Shown piece by piece: positions 27,028 through 36,339 of a stretch of 64,000 bases of DNA. The notes under the pieces were generated by a model. It was given only the letters and a program-made list of their open reading frames with translations, made no database searches and was not told the origin of the DNA. Location of the stretch: contig CAIJLZ010000004.1 of NCBI GenBank assembly GCA_903821605.1, positions 124,001-188,000 of the forward strand. Direction: 5' to 3'. Source of the stretch: an uncultured Sphingomonadales bacterium (GTDB lineage: Bacteria; Pseudomonadota; Alphaproteobacteria; Sphingomonadales; Sphingomonadaceae). Position 1 is the stretch's first letter. The number at the start of each line of letters is the position of its first letter. The translations under genes were made by a program, and so were the position numbers.

Positions 27028-28505
27028 TGACCCACATTACAGACCTCGGCGTCGCCGCCATTCGCGACGGCTTCCGCGCTGGCCACTTTTCCGCGCGTGA
27101 AGTGGCGGATGCGTTCAACGCCAATGTCGCCGCTGCCGGCGCGCTCAATGCCTTTATCGTCGAAACCCCCGACCATGCCATCGCCGCCGCCGAACAGGCC
27201 GACCGCGACCGCGCCGAGGGCAATCTCAAGCCGTTGTCGGGCGTGCCGATCGGCATGAAGGACCTGTTCGCCACCAAGGGCGTGCAGACCACCGCCGCAA
27301 GCCACATTCTCGAAGGCTTTACCCCGCAATATGAATCGACCGTCTCGGCCAAGCTCTGGGGCGCGGGCGCGGGTATGTTGGGCAAGCTCAACCTCGATCA
27401 GTTCGCGATGGGTTCGTCGAATGAGACCAGCTATTTCGGCAATGTGATCTCGCCCTGGCGGCGTCCGGGCGATAGCGCCCCGCTTGCCCCCGGCGGTTCA
27501 TCGGGCGGGTCGTCGGCCGCGATTGCCGCGCGCCTCTGCCCGGCCGCGACCGGCACCGATACCGGCGGCTCGATTCGCCAGCCCGCAGCCTTCACCGGCA
27601 TCAGCGGGATCAAGCCGACCTATGGCCGCTGCTCGCGTTGGGGCATTGTCGCCTTCGCCTCGTCGCTCGATCAGGCTGGGCCGATGGCCAATGATGTGCG
27701 CGACTGCGCGATCATGTTGGAGAATATGGCCGGTTTCGATCCGAAGGATTCGACCTCGCTCGACTTGGCCGTGCCGAACTGGGAAGCGCTGCTGTCTGGT
27801 GATCTCACGGGCAAGAAGATCGGTATTCCCAAGGAATATCGTGTCGACGGCATGCCCGCCGAAATCGATGCCTTGTGGGAGCAGGGCATTCAGTGGCTGA
27901 AGGATGCCGGTGCCGAGATCGTCAATGTCTCGCTGCCACACACCAAATATGCGCTGGCCGCTTATTATATCGTCGCCCCGGCGGAAGCTTCGTCCAATCT
28001 CGCGCGCTATGATGGCGTGCGTTACGGCCTGCGCGAACTGCCGGATGGTGCCGGGTTGCAGGATATGTACGCCGCCACCCGCGCCGCCGGTTTCGGGGCA
28101 GAGGTTAAGCGCCGCATCATGATCGGCACCTATGTGCTCTCCGCCGGTTTCTACGACGCCTATTATACGCAGGCGCAGAAGGTCCGCACGCTGATCGCCC
28201 GCGATTTCGATCTGGCCTTCCAGCAATGTGACCTGCTGCTGACGCCGACTGCGCCATCGGCGGCGTTCGCGCTTGGCGAGAAGAGCGCCGATCCACTGGC
28301 CATGTATCTGAACGACGTTTTCACCGTGCCGACCTCGCTCGCCGGTCTGCCCGCCATGTCGGTCCCGGCCGGGCTGGATGCGCAGGGCCTGCCGCTCGGG
28401 CTGCAGATCATCGGCCGTGCGCTGGATGAGCAGGGCGTGCTGAACGCGGGTCTGGCGATTGAGGAACGCGCTGGCTTTACGGCCCGCGCGGGGAAATGGT
28501 GGTAA
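27027..28505 (+). CDS. gatA: Glutamyl-/aspartyl-tRNA amidotransferase subunit A
   Basis: Amidase subunit that releases ammonia from glutamine. The 492-residue sequence has the amidase-signature Ser-cisSer-Lys triad: Lys78 in [10 protein letters not shown], the Ser-rich loop [11 protein letters not shown] near 155-162, and the nucleophile in [12 protein letters not shown] near 181. The C-terminal [17 protein letters not shown] and [11 protein letters not shown] are also typical. It overlaps gatC by one base and ends one base before the gatB start. Confidence 0.97.
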   Translation: MTHITDLGVAAIRDGFRAGHFSAREVADAFNANVAAAGALNAFIVETPDHAIAAAEQADRDRAEGNLKPLSGVPIGMKDLFATKGVQTTAASHILEGFTPQYESTVSAKLWGAGAGMLGKLNLDQFAMGSSNETSYFGNVISPWRRPGDSAPLAPGGSSGGSSAAIAARLCPAATGTDTGGSIRQPAAFTGISGIKPTYGRCSRWGIVAFASSLDQAGPMANDVRDCAIMLENMAGFDPKDSTSLDLAVPNWEALLSGDLTGKKIGIPKEYRVDGMPAEIDALWEQGIQWLKDAGAEIVNVSLPHTKYALAAYYIVAPAEASSNLARYDGVRYGLRELPDGAGLQDMYAATRAAGFGAEVKRRIMIGTYVLSAGFYDAYYTQAQKVRTLIARDFDLAFQQCDLLLTPTAPSAAFALGEKSADPLAMYLNDVFTVPTSLAGLPAMSVPAGLDAQGLPLGLQIIGRALDEQGVLNAGLAIEERAGFTARAGKWW

Positions 28506-28506
28506 G

Positions 28507-29979
<1,473 letters not shown>

Positions 29980-29980
29980 T

Positions 29981-30019
29981 CGGGCGGGGGAGAAGGGCGC
30001 AGGCGCATCTCCCCGCCCG
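29981..30019 (+). terminator. Hairpin downstream of gatB
   Basis: CGGGCGGGGGAGA at 29981-29993 pairs with TCTCCCCGCCCG at 30008-30019, with one bulged base and a 14-base loop, starting directly after the gatB stop. No T-run follows, so the mechanism of termination is uncertain. Confidence 0.45.
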
Positions 30020-30108
30020 CAATCGCGATCAAAAACGGCCACCGGGGGTTGACGGCACGGCCCCCGTTGTCCATAGGCCCGTCACCAACGCCGTTCGCGG
30101 TCGAGAGT

Positions 30109-30183
<75 letters not shown>

Positions 30184-30382
30184 TTCTCCCCCTCACATCA
30201 CCCGATCTTCGGGTCTCAGTATAAACGGGCGGGTGATTGGTGCGATTGCGCGCCATCCCTAGCCCGAGATGCGCCCAGTGGAGACGAGTTCGCATGAAGC
30301 GGACAGCGTTCACACGGGCTTCTCGGGTCTGGGCTGTCAATGGAAGTGCGTTGCAGATTCGCTATATGCCCGGCCTCAGAAC

Positions 30383-30406
30383 CATCATTTTTGGATAAAA
30401 ATGATG
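30383..30406. promoter_or_regulatory. Inverted repeat upstream of the extradiol dioxygenase gene (operator candidate)
   Basis: CATCATTTTT and AAAAATGATG form a perfect ten-base inverted repeat around GGAT, 127 bases before the dioxygenase start. It lies in the 349-base gap (30184-30532) after tRNA-Thr, which otherwise shows no gene and no att-like copy of the tRNA end. The AT-rich stem followed by more A/T-rich sequence fits an operator or a weak terminator. The first gene has a good GGAGAGGAG ribosome-binding site. Confidence 0.45.
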
Positions 30407-30532
30407 AAATGCGAAGATTAGATGTAAAAAATCTACGCAAAATTCGGTTCTGTTTGATCTGAGTCAATTTCCCGGAGCGGCCTAGGCGTCATATTTCTCT
30501 TCACGCCCGCTACTCGGGAGAGGAGAACGTCC

Positions 30533-31453
30533 ATGGAAATTGCCGCGCTTGCTTATAGCGTCGTCACGGCGACAGATCCAGCCAGTTGGGTGCGCTTTGG
30601 CGAGGATATTGCGGGATTTTCCGCACATTCGGTGCCGGGCGGAATCGCCCTGCGCATGGATGAGCGCGTGGGTCGCATCTTCATCGAACAAGGCGAGACG
30701 GATCGCTATTTCGCCAGCGGTTGGGAAGTGCGCACGCGCCGTGATTTTGCGGCTGCGTTGGTCGAACTGGCTGCCAAGGGTATTGTGGTGACTCCGTCTA
30801 CTGAGGCCGAACGCGCCCTGCGCCACGTGGTCGACATGGTGTGGTTCGCCGATCCGGCGGGCAACCGGCACGAACTTGCGTACGGATTTGTCTCATCCTT
30901 CGCGCGCTTCGTGTCGCCACAGGCGGTTCCCTCATTTGTGACCAGTGATCTGGGCTATGGCCATGTGGTGTTGCCAGCGCCGCAGATTGACGAATGCCGT
31001 GATTTTCTGATCGACGTGCTTGGTCTTGGTGTTTCGGACTTCATGGTCCATCGCCCGCTCGGGCCGGATGGTCCGGGCGCGCGCATTGATTTCATGCACT
31101 GCGCCAACGGGCGGCACCACAGCCTGGCGCTGGTGGAAGCGCCGGTATCTGCGGGCTGCGTGCATATGATGGTTGAAGTGCCCAATTTGGACGAGGTGGG
31201 CCGTGCCTATGACCGCATGTTGCGCGCTGATGCGCGGCTGATGGCCACGCTGGGCAAGCATACCAACGACCATATGACCAGCTTCTATATCCAGACGCCG
31301 GGCGGTTTTGCGCTGGAATATGGATTTGGCGGGCTGCAACTCGATTGGGACCGCCACACGGAGTTCGAATTCACCGAAGTCAGCCTGTGGGGCCACGATT
31401 TTAGCGTGGGTTTCGGGGCCGACGAACAGGCTCAACTGGCCAACGCGGCCTAA
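30533..31453 (+). CDS. Type I extradiol dioxygenase (HsaC/BphC-like)
   Basis: Fe(II) ring-cleaving dioxygenase with two VOC domains, 306 residues. The catalytic C-terminal domain has metal ligands His144 (GYGHVVLPAP), His211 (GCVHMMVEVPNLDEVG) and Glu262 (FALEYGFGG). Active-site His195/196 (GRHHSLAL), His243 and Tyr252 match those of BphC. The N-terminal VOC domain lacks metal ligands, as expected. Members cleave catechols meta to the hydroxyls, for example the seco-steroid A-ring (HsaC), biphenyl diol (BphC) or 4-hydroxyestrone (EdcB). It begins a three-gene run with an HsaA-like monooxygenase and a KshA-like oxygenase, so a seco-steroid-type catechol is the favoured substrate. The choice is inferred from neighbours. 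Confidence 0.88.
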   Translation: MEIAALAYSVVTATDPASWVRFGEDIAGFSAHSVPGGIALRMDERVGRIFIEQGETDRYFASGWEVRTRRDFAAALVELAAKGIVVTPSTEAERALRHVVDMVWFADPAGNRHELAYGFVSSFARFVSPQAVPSFVTSDLGYGHVVLPAPQIDECRDFLIDVLGLGVSDFMVHRPLGPDGPGARIDFMHCANGRHHSLALVEAPVSAGCVHMMVEVPNLDEVGRAYDRMLRADARLMATLGKHTNDHMTSFYIQTPGGFALEYGFGGLQLDWDRHTEFEFTEVSLWGHDFSVGFGADEQAQLANAA

Positions 31454-31483
31454 CTTTAAATCAACTGTTCCGGGAGACGGAAA

Positions 31484-32677
31484 ATGACTGTTATGGAAGC
31501 AATCAAGGTTCCCACTGCTGCTGATCTGGTGGCACGGGCAGAGGCGCTGTTACCGGCGTTGCGCGAACGCGCAGGCCAGTGCGAGGCTGGAAATAAGGTG
31601 CCCGACGCGACAATCCGCGATTTTCAGGAGGCGGGGTTCTTCAAGATCCTGCAGCCCGCGCGCTATGGCGGGTACGAAATGGACCCGGAGGCATTTTATG
31701 CCGTGCAGATGAAAGTGGCCGAAGGGTGCATGTCCTCTGCCTGGGTATTGGGCGTGGTCGCGGTGCACAACTGGCAGCTCGCGCTGTTCCATCCGCAGGC
31801 GCAAGACGATGTGTGGGGCGATGATCCGACCACGTTGATCTCGTCGTCCTATATGCCGCGTGCCGATGTCACGCCGGTTGATGGCGGTTATCGCATCTCG
31901 GGTCGCTGGGGCTTTTCGAGCGGCGTCGATCATTGCGAATGGGCGTTCTTGGGCGGGTTGGTGAAAGACCCGGAGACGGGCATTCCCGATTTCTGGACCT
32001 TCCTGGTCCCGCGCAAGGACTTCACCGTCCTGCCGATCTGGAATACGATTGGCCTTGGCGGCACCGGCAGCCATGACGTGACCGTGACCGACGCCTTCAT
32101 TCCGGCACATCGCACCCACCGGTCGAAGGACGGCTTTGCCTCCACCAATCCGGGTGCAGAGCATAATCCGGGGGCGCTGTACAAGCTGCCGTTCGGCCAA
32201 GTCTTCGTCCGCGCGGTGTCGTCCTCGTCAATCGGGGCGCTGCAAGGTGCGCTTGATCTGTTCAAGGAAACCGGCGCCAAGCGCAAAAGCAACAATACGC
32301 TGACAAGCATTGCGGGCGATCCCGATGTGCAGACCGTGATTGCCGAAACCCAGTCCGCTATCGATGAGATGAAGACTGTGCTGTTCCGCAACTTTGGCGT
32401 GCTGAACGACCATGCCCGGCGCGGCGAACAGGCTGATCTGGAAACGCGGTTGCGCTTCCGCTTCCAGTCGGCGCAGATTTCCGGCCGGTGCTGCGAACTG
32501 ATCAGCCGGATGTACTATTTATCCGGCGCAGACGGCATCTATCGCGGTAATCCCATCGCGCGCACCTTCTGCGATATCCACACCGGCCGCACGCATGTGG
32601 CCAATAACCCGAACACCGTCGGCCGCAATTTCGGCGGGGTGATGCTGGGCGCGACCAACACCGATAGCTTCATCTAA
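31484..32677 (+). CDS. Flavin-dependent monooxygenase, oxygenase subunit (HsaA-like, acyl-CoA dehydrogenase fold)
   Basis: A 397-residue protein of the acyl-CoA dehydrogenase fold, in the group-D flavoprotein monooxygenase branch (HsaA, HpaB-type C2 enzymes). Signs are the N-terminal RERAGQCEAGNKVPDATIRD, the GRWGFSSGVDHCEWAFLGG active-site region, NTIGLGGTGSHDVTVTDAFI and GRTHVANNPNTVGRNFGG near the C-terminus. HsaA hydroxylates the phenolic A-ring of 9,10-seco-steroids to a catechol using reduced flavin supplied by HsaB. Here the gene lies directly after the extradiol enzyme that would cleave such a catechol, 30 bases apart. No HsaB-type flavin reductase is found in the window. A plain acyl-CoA dehydrogenase is less likely because the usual catalytic Glu region is absent. 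Confidence 0.85.
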   Translation: MTVMEAIKVPTAADLVARAEALLPALRERAGQCEAGNKVPDATIRDFQEAGFFKILQPARYGGYEMDPEAFYAVQMKVAEGCMSSAWVLGVVAVHNWQLALFHPQAQDDVWGDDPTTLISSSYMPRADVTPVDGGYRISGRWGFSSGVDHCEWAFLGGLVKDPETGIPDFWTFLVPRKDFTVLPIWNTIGLGGTGSHDVTVTDAFIPAHRTHRSKDGFASTNPGAEHNPGALYKLPFGQVFVRAVSSSSIGALQGALDLFKETGAKRKSNNTLTSIAGDPDVQTVIAETQSAIDEMKTVLFRNFGVLNDHARRGEQADLETRLRFRFQSAQISGRCCELISRMYYLSGADGIYRGNPIARTFCDIHTGRTHVANNPNTVGRNFGGVMLGATNTDSFI

Positions 32678-32691
32678 GCGGAGGACAGGAC

Positions 32692-33777
32692 ATGGCAACG
32701 ACAGCAGAATATGGTCTCGGCCCCCTCGCGTTCCCGCGCGGATGGTTCATGATCGCAGTGGCGGAGGAGGTGACCTCCGCCCCTCAGGCCGTGCGATTTT
32801 TTGGCAAGGACATGGTGCTTTATCGCGGCAAGGCGAGCGGTAAGATCGTCTTACTGGATGCGTATTGCCCGCACATGCGCGTGCATCTCGCCCGCAACAC
32901 CACCTCTTATGTGGTGAAGGATGGCACCCATGTGGAAGGCGATGCGATCCGCTGCCCGGCGCATGGTTGGCGCTATAATGCGGAAGGTCAGTGCGACGAT
33001 ATCCCCTATTCCAACCACGGTATCCCCAAGGCGGCCTGCGTGAAATCGCACAAGGTGGTGGAAAAGGCGGGCTGCATCTGGATGTGGCATGACATGGAAG
33101 GCGGCGAGCCGGATTATGACTTGCCCGCCTTTGCCGAATGGGAAGGCGAGGAGCAGGGCTGGGTGCGCTGGCGGCTGGATCACCTCGGCACGTTGCCGAT
33201 CCATCCGCAGGAAATTCTGGATAACATGACGGACCTTGCGCACTTCATGCCGGTGCATGGCAGCACGGACATCGTCTATTTCGAGAATGAGTTCCGCGAT
33301 CATGTGATCATGCAGCGGCTCGGTTCGGGTCACCGCACGCTGGTCGACAACACGCATCTGCTCGAAAATGATACATGGTACACTGGCCCGGGCATCCTGT
33401 TGTCCAAGATGGAAGGCCAGCATCCCAGCGTCATCATGATCTGCAACACGCCGGTTGAAGATGGCGAAGTGCGGGTGTGGTATGCACTGGCGGTCAAGGT
33501 GGCCGATAAGCGTGCCGATAAGTCTGGCCTCGCCATCGCGCGCGGCTATCAGGACACGGCGCTCGATGCGTTCGCGCAGGATTTCGAGCTGTGGAAGTAT
33601 AAGGAAGCGGCGATTTCGATCCTGCAGGTTCCCGACGATGGGCCGTTCCACAAGGAGCGGATCTGGTACAAGCAGTTCTATAATCCGCGCGCCAAGGCGG
33701 ACGAATTCCACAGTCGCGTCAATGGCGTGCACGTATCAGTGGATCGTCGGCCGGGGGCTAAGGGCAAGGCGGCCTGA
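32692..33777 (+). CDS. Rieske oxygenase, KshA-like (copy 1)
   Basis: Terminal oxygenase of 361 residues related to 3-ketosteroid 9-alpha-hydroxylase KshA. The Rieske cluster ligands are Cys59, His61, Cys88 and His91 (CPHMRVHLA and CPAHGWRY), with an unusually long 26-residue spacer between the two halves. Mononuclear iron ligands lie in MTDLAHFMPVHG (Asp-x2-His-x4-His) and the later FAQDFELWKYK. KshA hydroxylates C9 of 1,4-dien-3-one steroids, which opens ring B. The start MATTAEYGLG is shared with the second copy at 58772. It ends the dioxygenase-monooxygenase-Rieske run and is followed by a terminator-like hairpin. No KshB reductase is present. Confidence 0.87.
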   Translation: MATTAEYGLGPLAFPRGWFMIAVAEEVTSAPQAVRFFGKDMVLYRGKASGKIVLLDAYCPHMRVHLARNTTSYVVKDGTHVEGDAIRCPAHGWRYNAEGQCDDIPYSNHGIPKAACVKSHKVVEKAGCIWMWHDMEGGEPDYDLPAFAEWEGEEQGWVRWRLDHLGTLPIHPQEILDNMTDLAHFMPVHGSTDIVYFENEFRDHVIMQRLGSGHRTLVDNTHLLENDTWYTGPGILLSKMEGQHPSVIMICNTPVEDGEVRVWYALAVKVADKRADKSGLAIARGYQDTALDAFAQDFELWKYKEAAISILQVPDDGPFHKERIWYKQFYNPRAKADEFHSRVNGVHVSVDRRPGAKGKAA

Positions 33778-33806
33778 TCGGACGGCTGGCTTTAGGGGCG
33801 TAACAT

Positions 33807-33833
33807 GGGGCGGTGCCAGTGATGGCGCCGCCC
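33807..33833 (+). terminator. Hairpin after the first Rieske gene
   Basis: GGGCGGTGCCA and TGGCGCCGCCC pair around a four-base loop with one bulge, followed by TTATCTG. It lies 30 bases after the Rieske stop and would close the first catabolic operon. Confidence 0.6.
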
Positions 33834-33838
33834 TTATC

Positions 33839-33876
33839 TGTTACCGAGGGATCGACGTGTTACCGAGGGATCGACG
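33839..33876. repeat. Perfect tandem duplication of 19 bases
   Basis: TGTTACCGAGGGATCGACG occurs twice with no gap (33839-33857 and 33858-33876), in the intergenic space between the convergent Rieske and Old Yellow Enzyme genes. It could be a simple slippage product or a protein-binding direct repeat. Confidence 0.9.
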
Positions 33877-33941
33877 GGGGTCACCACTTTTCCCGCTGCG
33901 GGTTGGCCCGCGTCGATGCGTTTGGCGGTGACCCGCTCGCC

Positions 33942-35006
33942 CTATCCGGCGATGGTCGGGTAATCGGTGTAGCCGCGTTCCTCGCCGGTGTAGAGCAGCG
34001 TGTAATCGGGCTTGGCCAGCGGGGTGCCCGCGCGGAAGCGGGCGACAAGATCGGGATTGGCGATGAACGGGCGCCCGAAGGAGACCGCTTCTGCCGCGCC
34101 ATCTGCCAGCAACGCCTCGGCCGTTTCCAGCGTCAGCATGTTGTTGGTGATGATCGCGCCGGACCAGTTCGCGCGCAGGAAGGCCAGCGTGTCGAAATCG
34201 GGCAGGTTCATGTTCGCCACATGGAGATAGGCGCAGCCAAGGTCGTCGATCGCGGCCAAGAATGGTGCGAAGGTTTCCGCCGGATCGCTGGCATCCATCG
34301 CGTTATAGGGGTTGCCGGGCGAGATGCGCACGCCAACCCGATCAGCGCCAATGGCGTCGGCCAAGGCCTTGGTCACCATCGCGGGGAAACGGGCGCGGCC
34401 CGCGCCATCGCCGCCGAAACTATCCGCGCGGCGGTTGCTGCCACGATCAAGGAACTGGTTGATCAGATAGCCCGATGCGCAGTGCAACTCTACCCCGTCG
34501 ATCCCGGCAGCGCGGGCATTACGCGCGGCCTGCGCGAATTCCTCGGCCAGCGCGGGGAGCTCTTCGGCGGCGAGGGCGCGCGGATCGGCACAGGCGGCAG
34601 GCACGCCGTCAGGCCCGGGCACCTTGTCTGGGCAGGCGATGGCGCTGGGGGCGACCACCTCGGCATCGAATCCGCGATTAGCCAATACCGCCACGCGGCC
34701 GACGTGCATCAACTGCATCACGATACGCCCGCCTTCTGCATGGACGACCTCCGCCACGCGTGCCCAGCCATCGACCTGTTCTTGCGAATGGATGCCAGGC
34801 GTGCGCCAATAGCCTTTGCCCGTGCGGCTGGGCTGTGCCCCTTCGGTCACGATCAGGCCCGCGCTGGCACGCTGACGGTAATATTCCACCATCAGGTCGT
34901 TCGGCACATCGCCCGGCCCCGCGCGGTCACGCGTCATCGGGGACATTACTACGCGGTTGGCCAGTTCTAGTGCGCCGAGGCGTGTGGCTTCGAAAATTAG
35001 GCTCAA
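33942..35006 (-). CDS. Old Yellow Enzyme family alkene reductase
   Basis: FMN-dependent ene-reductase, 354 residues, reducing the C=C bond of enones with NAD(P)H. Family marks are NRVVMSPMTRDRAG, GLIVTEG, QLMHVGRV, GVELHCASGYLINQFLD and VSFGRPFIANPDL. The carbonyl-binding pair of OYE1 (His191/Asn194) is His175/Ser178 here, so the second residue is changed, while Tyr180 is retained. The TTG at 35006 is chosen as start because AGAGGA lies ten bases upstream and MSLIFEATRLG is the usual N-terminus; an ATG at 35036 is the alternative. In this setting it might reduce a steroid enone or dienone. It is divergent from the SDR at 35111. Confidence 0.85.
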   Translation of the reverse strand: MSLIFEATRLGALELANRVVMSPMTRDRAGPGDVPNDLMVEYYRQRASAGLIVTEGAQPSRTGKGYWRTPGIHSQEQVDGWARVAEVVHAEGGRIVMQLMHVGRVAVLANRGFDAEVVAPSAIACPDKVPGPDGVPAACADPRALAAEELPALAEEFAQAARNARAAGIDGVELHCASGYLINQFLDRGSNRRADSFGGDGAGRARFPAMVTKALADAIGADRVGVRISPGNPYNAMDASDPAETFAPFLAAIDDLGCAYLHVANMNLPDFDTLAFLRANWSGAIITNNMLTLETAEALLADGAAEAVSFGRPFIANPDLVARFRAGTPLAKPDYTLLYTGEERGYTDYPTIAG

Positions 35007-35030
35007 GATTCGCAATCCTCTTTTGTAGAC

Positions 35031-35041
35031 GGTCATTGACC
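35031..35041. promoter_or_regulatory. Short palindrome in the OYE/SDR divergent promoter
   Basis: GGTCATTGACC is an exact five-base inverted repeat with a one-base centre, between the divergent starts at 35006 and 35111. It is a plausible operator for shared control but too short to be certain. Confidence 0.3.
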
Positions 35042-35110
35042 ATCATTTGCGCTGCATCGTAAAGCCCGAATTACGTATTACAATAATTTGCATTGGTGAA
35101 GGGGCAAAAC

Positions 35111-35869
35111 ATGATCGATTATGGGATGGATGGCAAAGTGGCGCTGGTTACGGGCGCAGCGGGCGGCATCGGTCGGGCGGCGGCGCTGGCCTTTGCGCGA
35201 TCTGGGGCGAGCGTGCTGGTGTGCGATGTCAGCGAGGCTGGCGGGCGTGAGACCGTGGCCCTGATCGAAGCGGCCGGGCAGGGCAAGGCCGCATTCCAGC
35301 ACAGCGATGTGAGCAAGGCCGAAGATGTGAAGGCGATGGTCGCCGCCGCGGTCGACACCTTTGGTCGGCTTGACTTTGCGTTCAACAACGCGGGGGTCAA
35401 TTCGATTACGGCCAACGAATATGACGACGATGTGTGGGCGCGCAGCATCGGCGTGAACCTGACCGGCGTGATGATGTGCATGCGCGAGGAATCGGAAGCC
35501 ATGCTGAAGACCGGCGGTGGCGCAATTGTGAACACCGCTTCGATGAACGGTGTGGTCGGCAACCCGGCGCAGCCCGCCTATACTGCGGGCAAGCATGGCG
35601 TGGTCGGCCTGACGCGCCACGGCGCCCTGCGCTGGGCGGCAGCGGGCATCCGCGTCAACGCAGTGTGCCCCGGCGTGATCGACACCGCGATGACCGAGCA
35701 GGCCACCGCCAATCCGCGGGCGCGCGCGATGATCGAATCGATGACCCCAATGGGCCGCATGGGCCAGCCCGAGGAAATTGCCGAGGCGGTGGTATGGCTC
35801 TGTTCGGACGCCGCCAGCTTTATCACTGGCGTGCCATTGCTGATCGATGGCGGCGCGACCGCGATTTGA
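35111..35869 (+). CDS. Short-chain dehydrogenase/reductase
   Basis: Classical SDR of 252 residues: cofactor motif TGAAGGIG near residue 15, NNAG, catalytic Ser in NTASMNGVVG, and YTAGK, followed by the C-terminal ITGVPLLIDGG. The Asp after the second strand (VLVCDVS) suggests NAD(H). The ATG at 35111, with AGGGG just upstream, is preferred over the GTG at 35093. It would oxidise or reduce a hydroxyl/keto group; which one in the pathway is unknown. It converges with the ferredoxin gene and is divergent from the ene-reductase. Confidence 0.88.
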   Translation: MIDYGMDGKVALVTGAAGGIGRAAALAFARSGASVLVCDVSEAGGRETVALIEAAGQGKAAFQHSDVSKAEDVKAMVAAAVDTFGRLDFAFNNAGVNSITANEYDDDVWARSIGVNLTGVMMCMREESEAMLKTGGGAIVNTASMNGVVGNPAQPAYTAGKHGVVGLTRHGALRWAAAGIRVNAVCPGVIDTAMTEQATANPRARAMIESMTPMGRMGQPEEIAEAVVWLCSDAASFITGVPLLIDGGATAI

Positions 35870-35900
35870 ACCGGGGCGTGCTGGTGCAGGCGGAACTATC

Positions 35901-35922
35901 GGCGGGCCGCACAACGCCCGCC
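35901..35922. terminator. Hairpin between convergent SDR and ferredoxin genes
   Basis: GGCGGGC at 35901-35907 and GCCCGCC at 35916-35922, perfect seven-base stem with an eight-base loop and no T-run. Possible bidirectional terminator. Confidence 0.35.
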
Positions 35923-35978
35923 GAACTCCCCATCGGTGCCACCGGCCATCACGGCATGGTGGTTGGGCAGGGTCCGGA

Positions 35979-36311
35979 TCAGATACCCGGCTGATCGGCC
36001 GGAATGTGCACCACCAGCCCGTCGAGTTCCTCGCCCAGTTGCACTTGGCAGGACAGGCGGCTGTTCGTGCGGACCTCCACGCCGTTGATCCCCTCCAGCA
36101 TCGCGCGTTCGGCTTCCGGTGCCTCACCCACGCGGTCGATCCAATCGGGGTCGATATAGCAGTGGCAGGTGGCGCATTGCATCATGCCACCGCACAGCGC
36201 GTCGATCCCATCGACAAGGTTGCCGACGGCCAGATGCATAAGCGTCATACCTTCGAAGTTGACGCACGTCCGACTGGTGCCGTCGGACTGGATATAGGTG
36301 ACTTTGGCCAT
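35979..36311 (-). CDS. 2Fe-2S ferredoxin, adrenodoxin/putidaredoxin type
   Basis: A 110-residue ferredoxin with cluster ligands Cys40, Cys46, Cys49 and Cys88 (CGGMMQCATC and SRLSCQ), the C-x5-C-x2-C spacing of vertebrate-type and P450-associated ferredoxins. The start at 36311 (MAKVTYIQSDG) removes an unrelated upstream extension. It lies 28 bases downstream of the P450 gene on the same strand, so it is very likely the electron donor to that P450. No matching FAD ferredoxin reductase is encoded in the window. Confidence 0.92.
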   Translation of the reverse strand: MAKVTYIQSDGTSRTCVNFEGMTLMHLAVGNLVDGIDALCGGMMQCATCHCYIDPDWIDRVGEAPEAERAMLEGINGVEVRTNSRLSCQVQLGEELDGLVVHIPADQPGI

Positions 36312-36339
36312 CGGGTCCCCGTCTCGAAATGTGCCGCTT

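Noticed and set aside
31484-32677. Ordinary acyl-CoA dehydrogenase for side-chain oxidation
   Set aside because: C-terminal and active-site regions resemble the flavin monooxygenase branch (HsaA), and the neighbours are ring-hydroxylating and ring-cleaving genes.
33813-34970. 385-codon plus-strand frame opposite the Old Yellow Enzyme gene
   Set aside because: The minus strand encodes an ene-reductase with clear FMN-enzyme motifs; the plus frame is its shadow.
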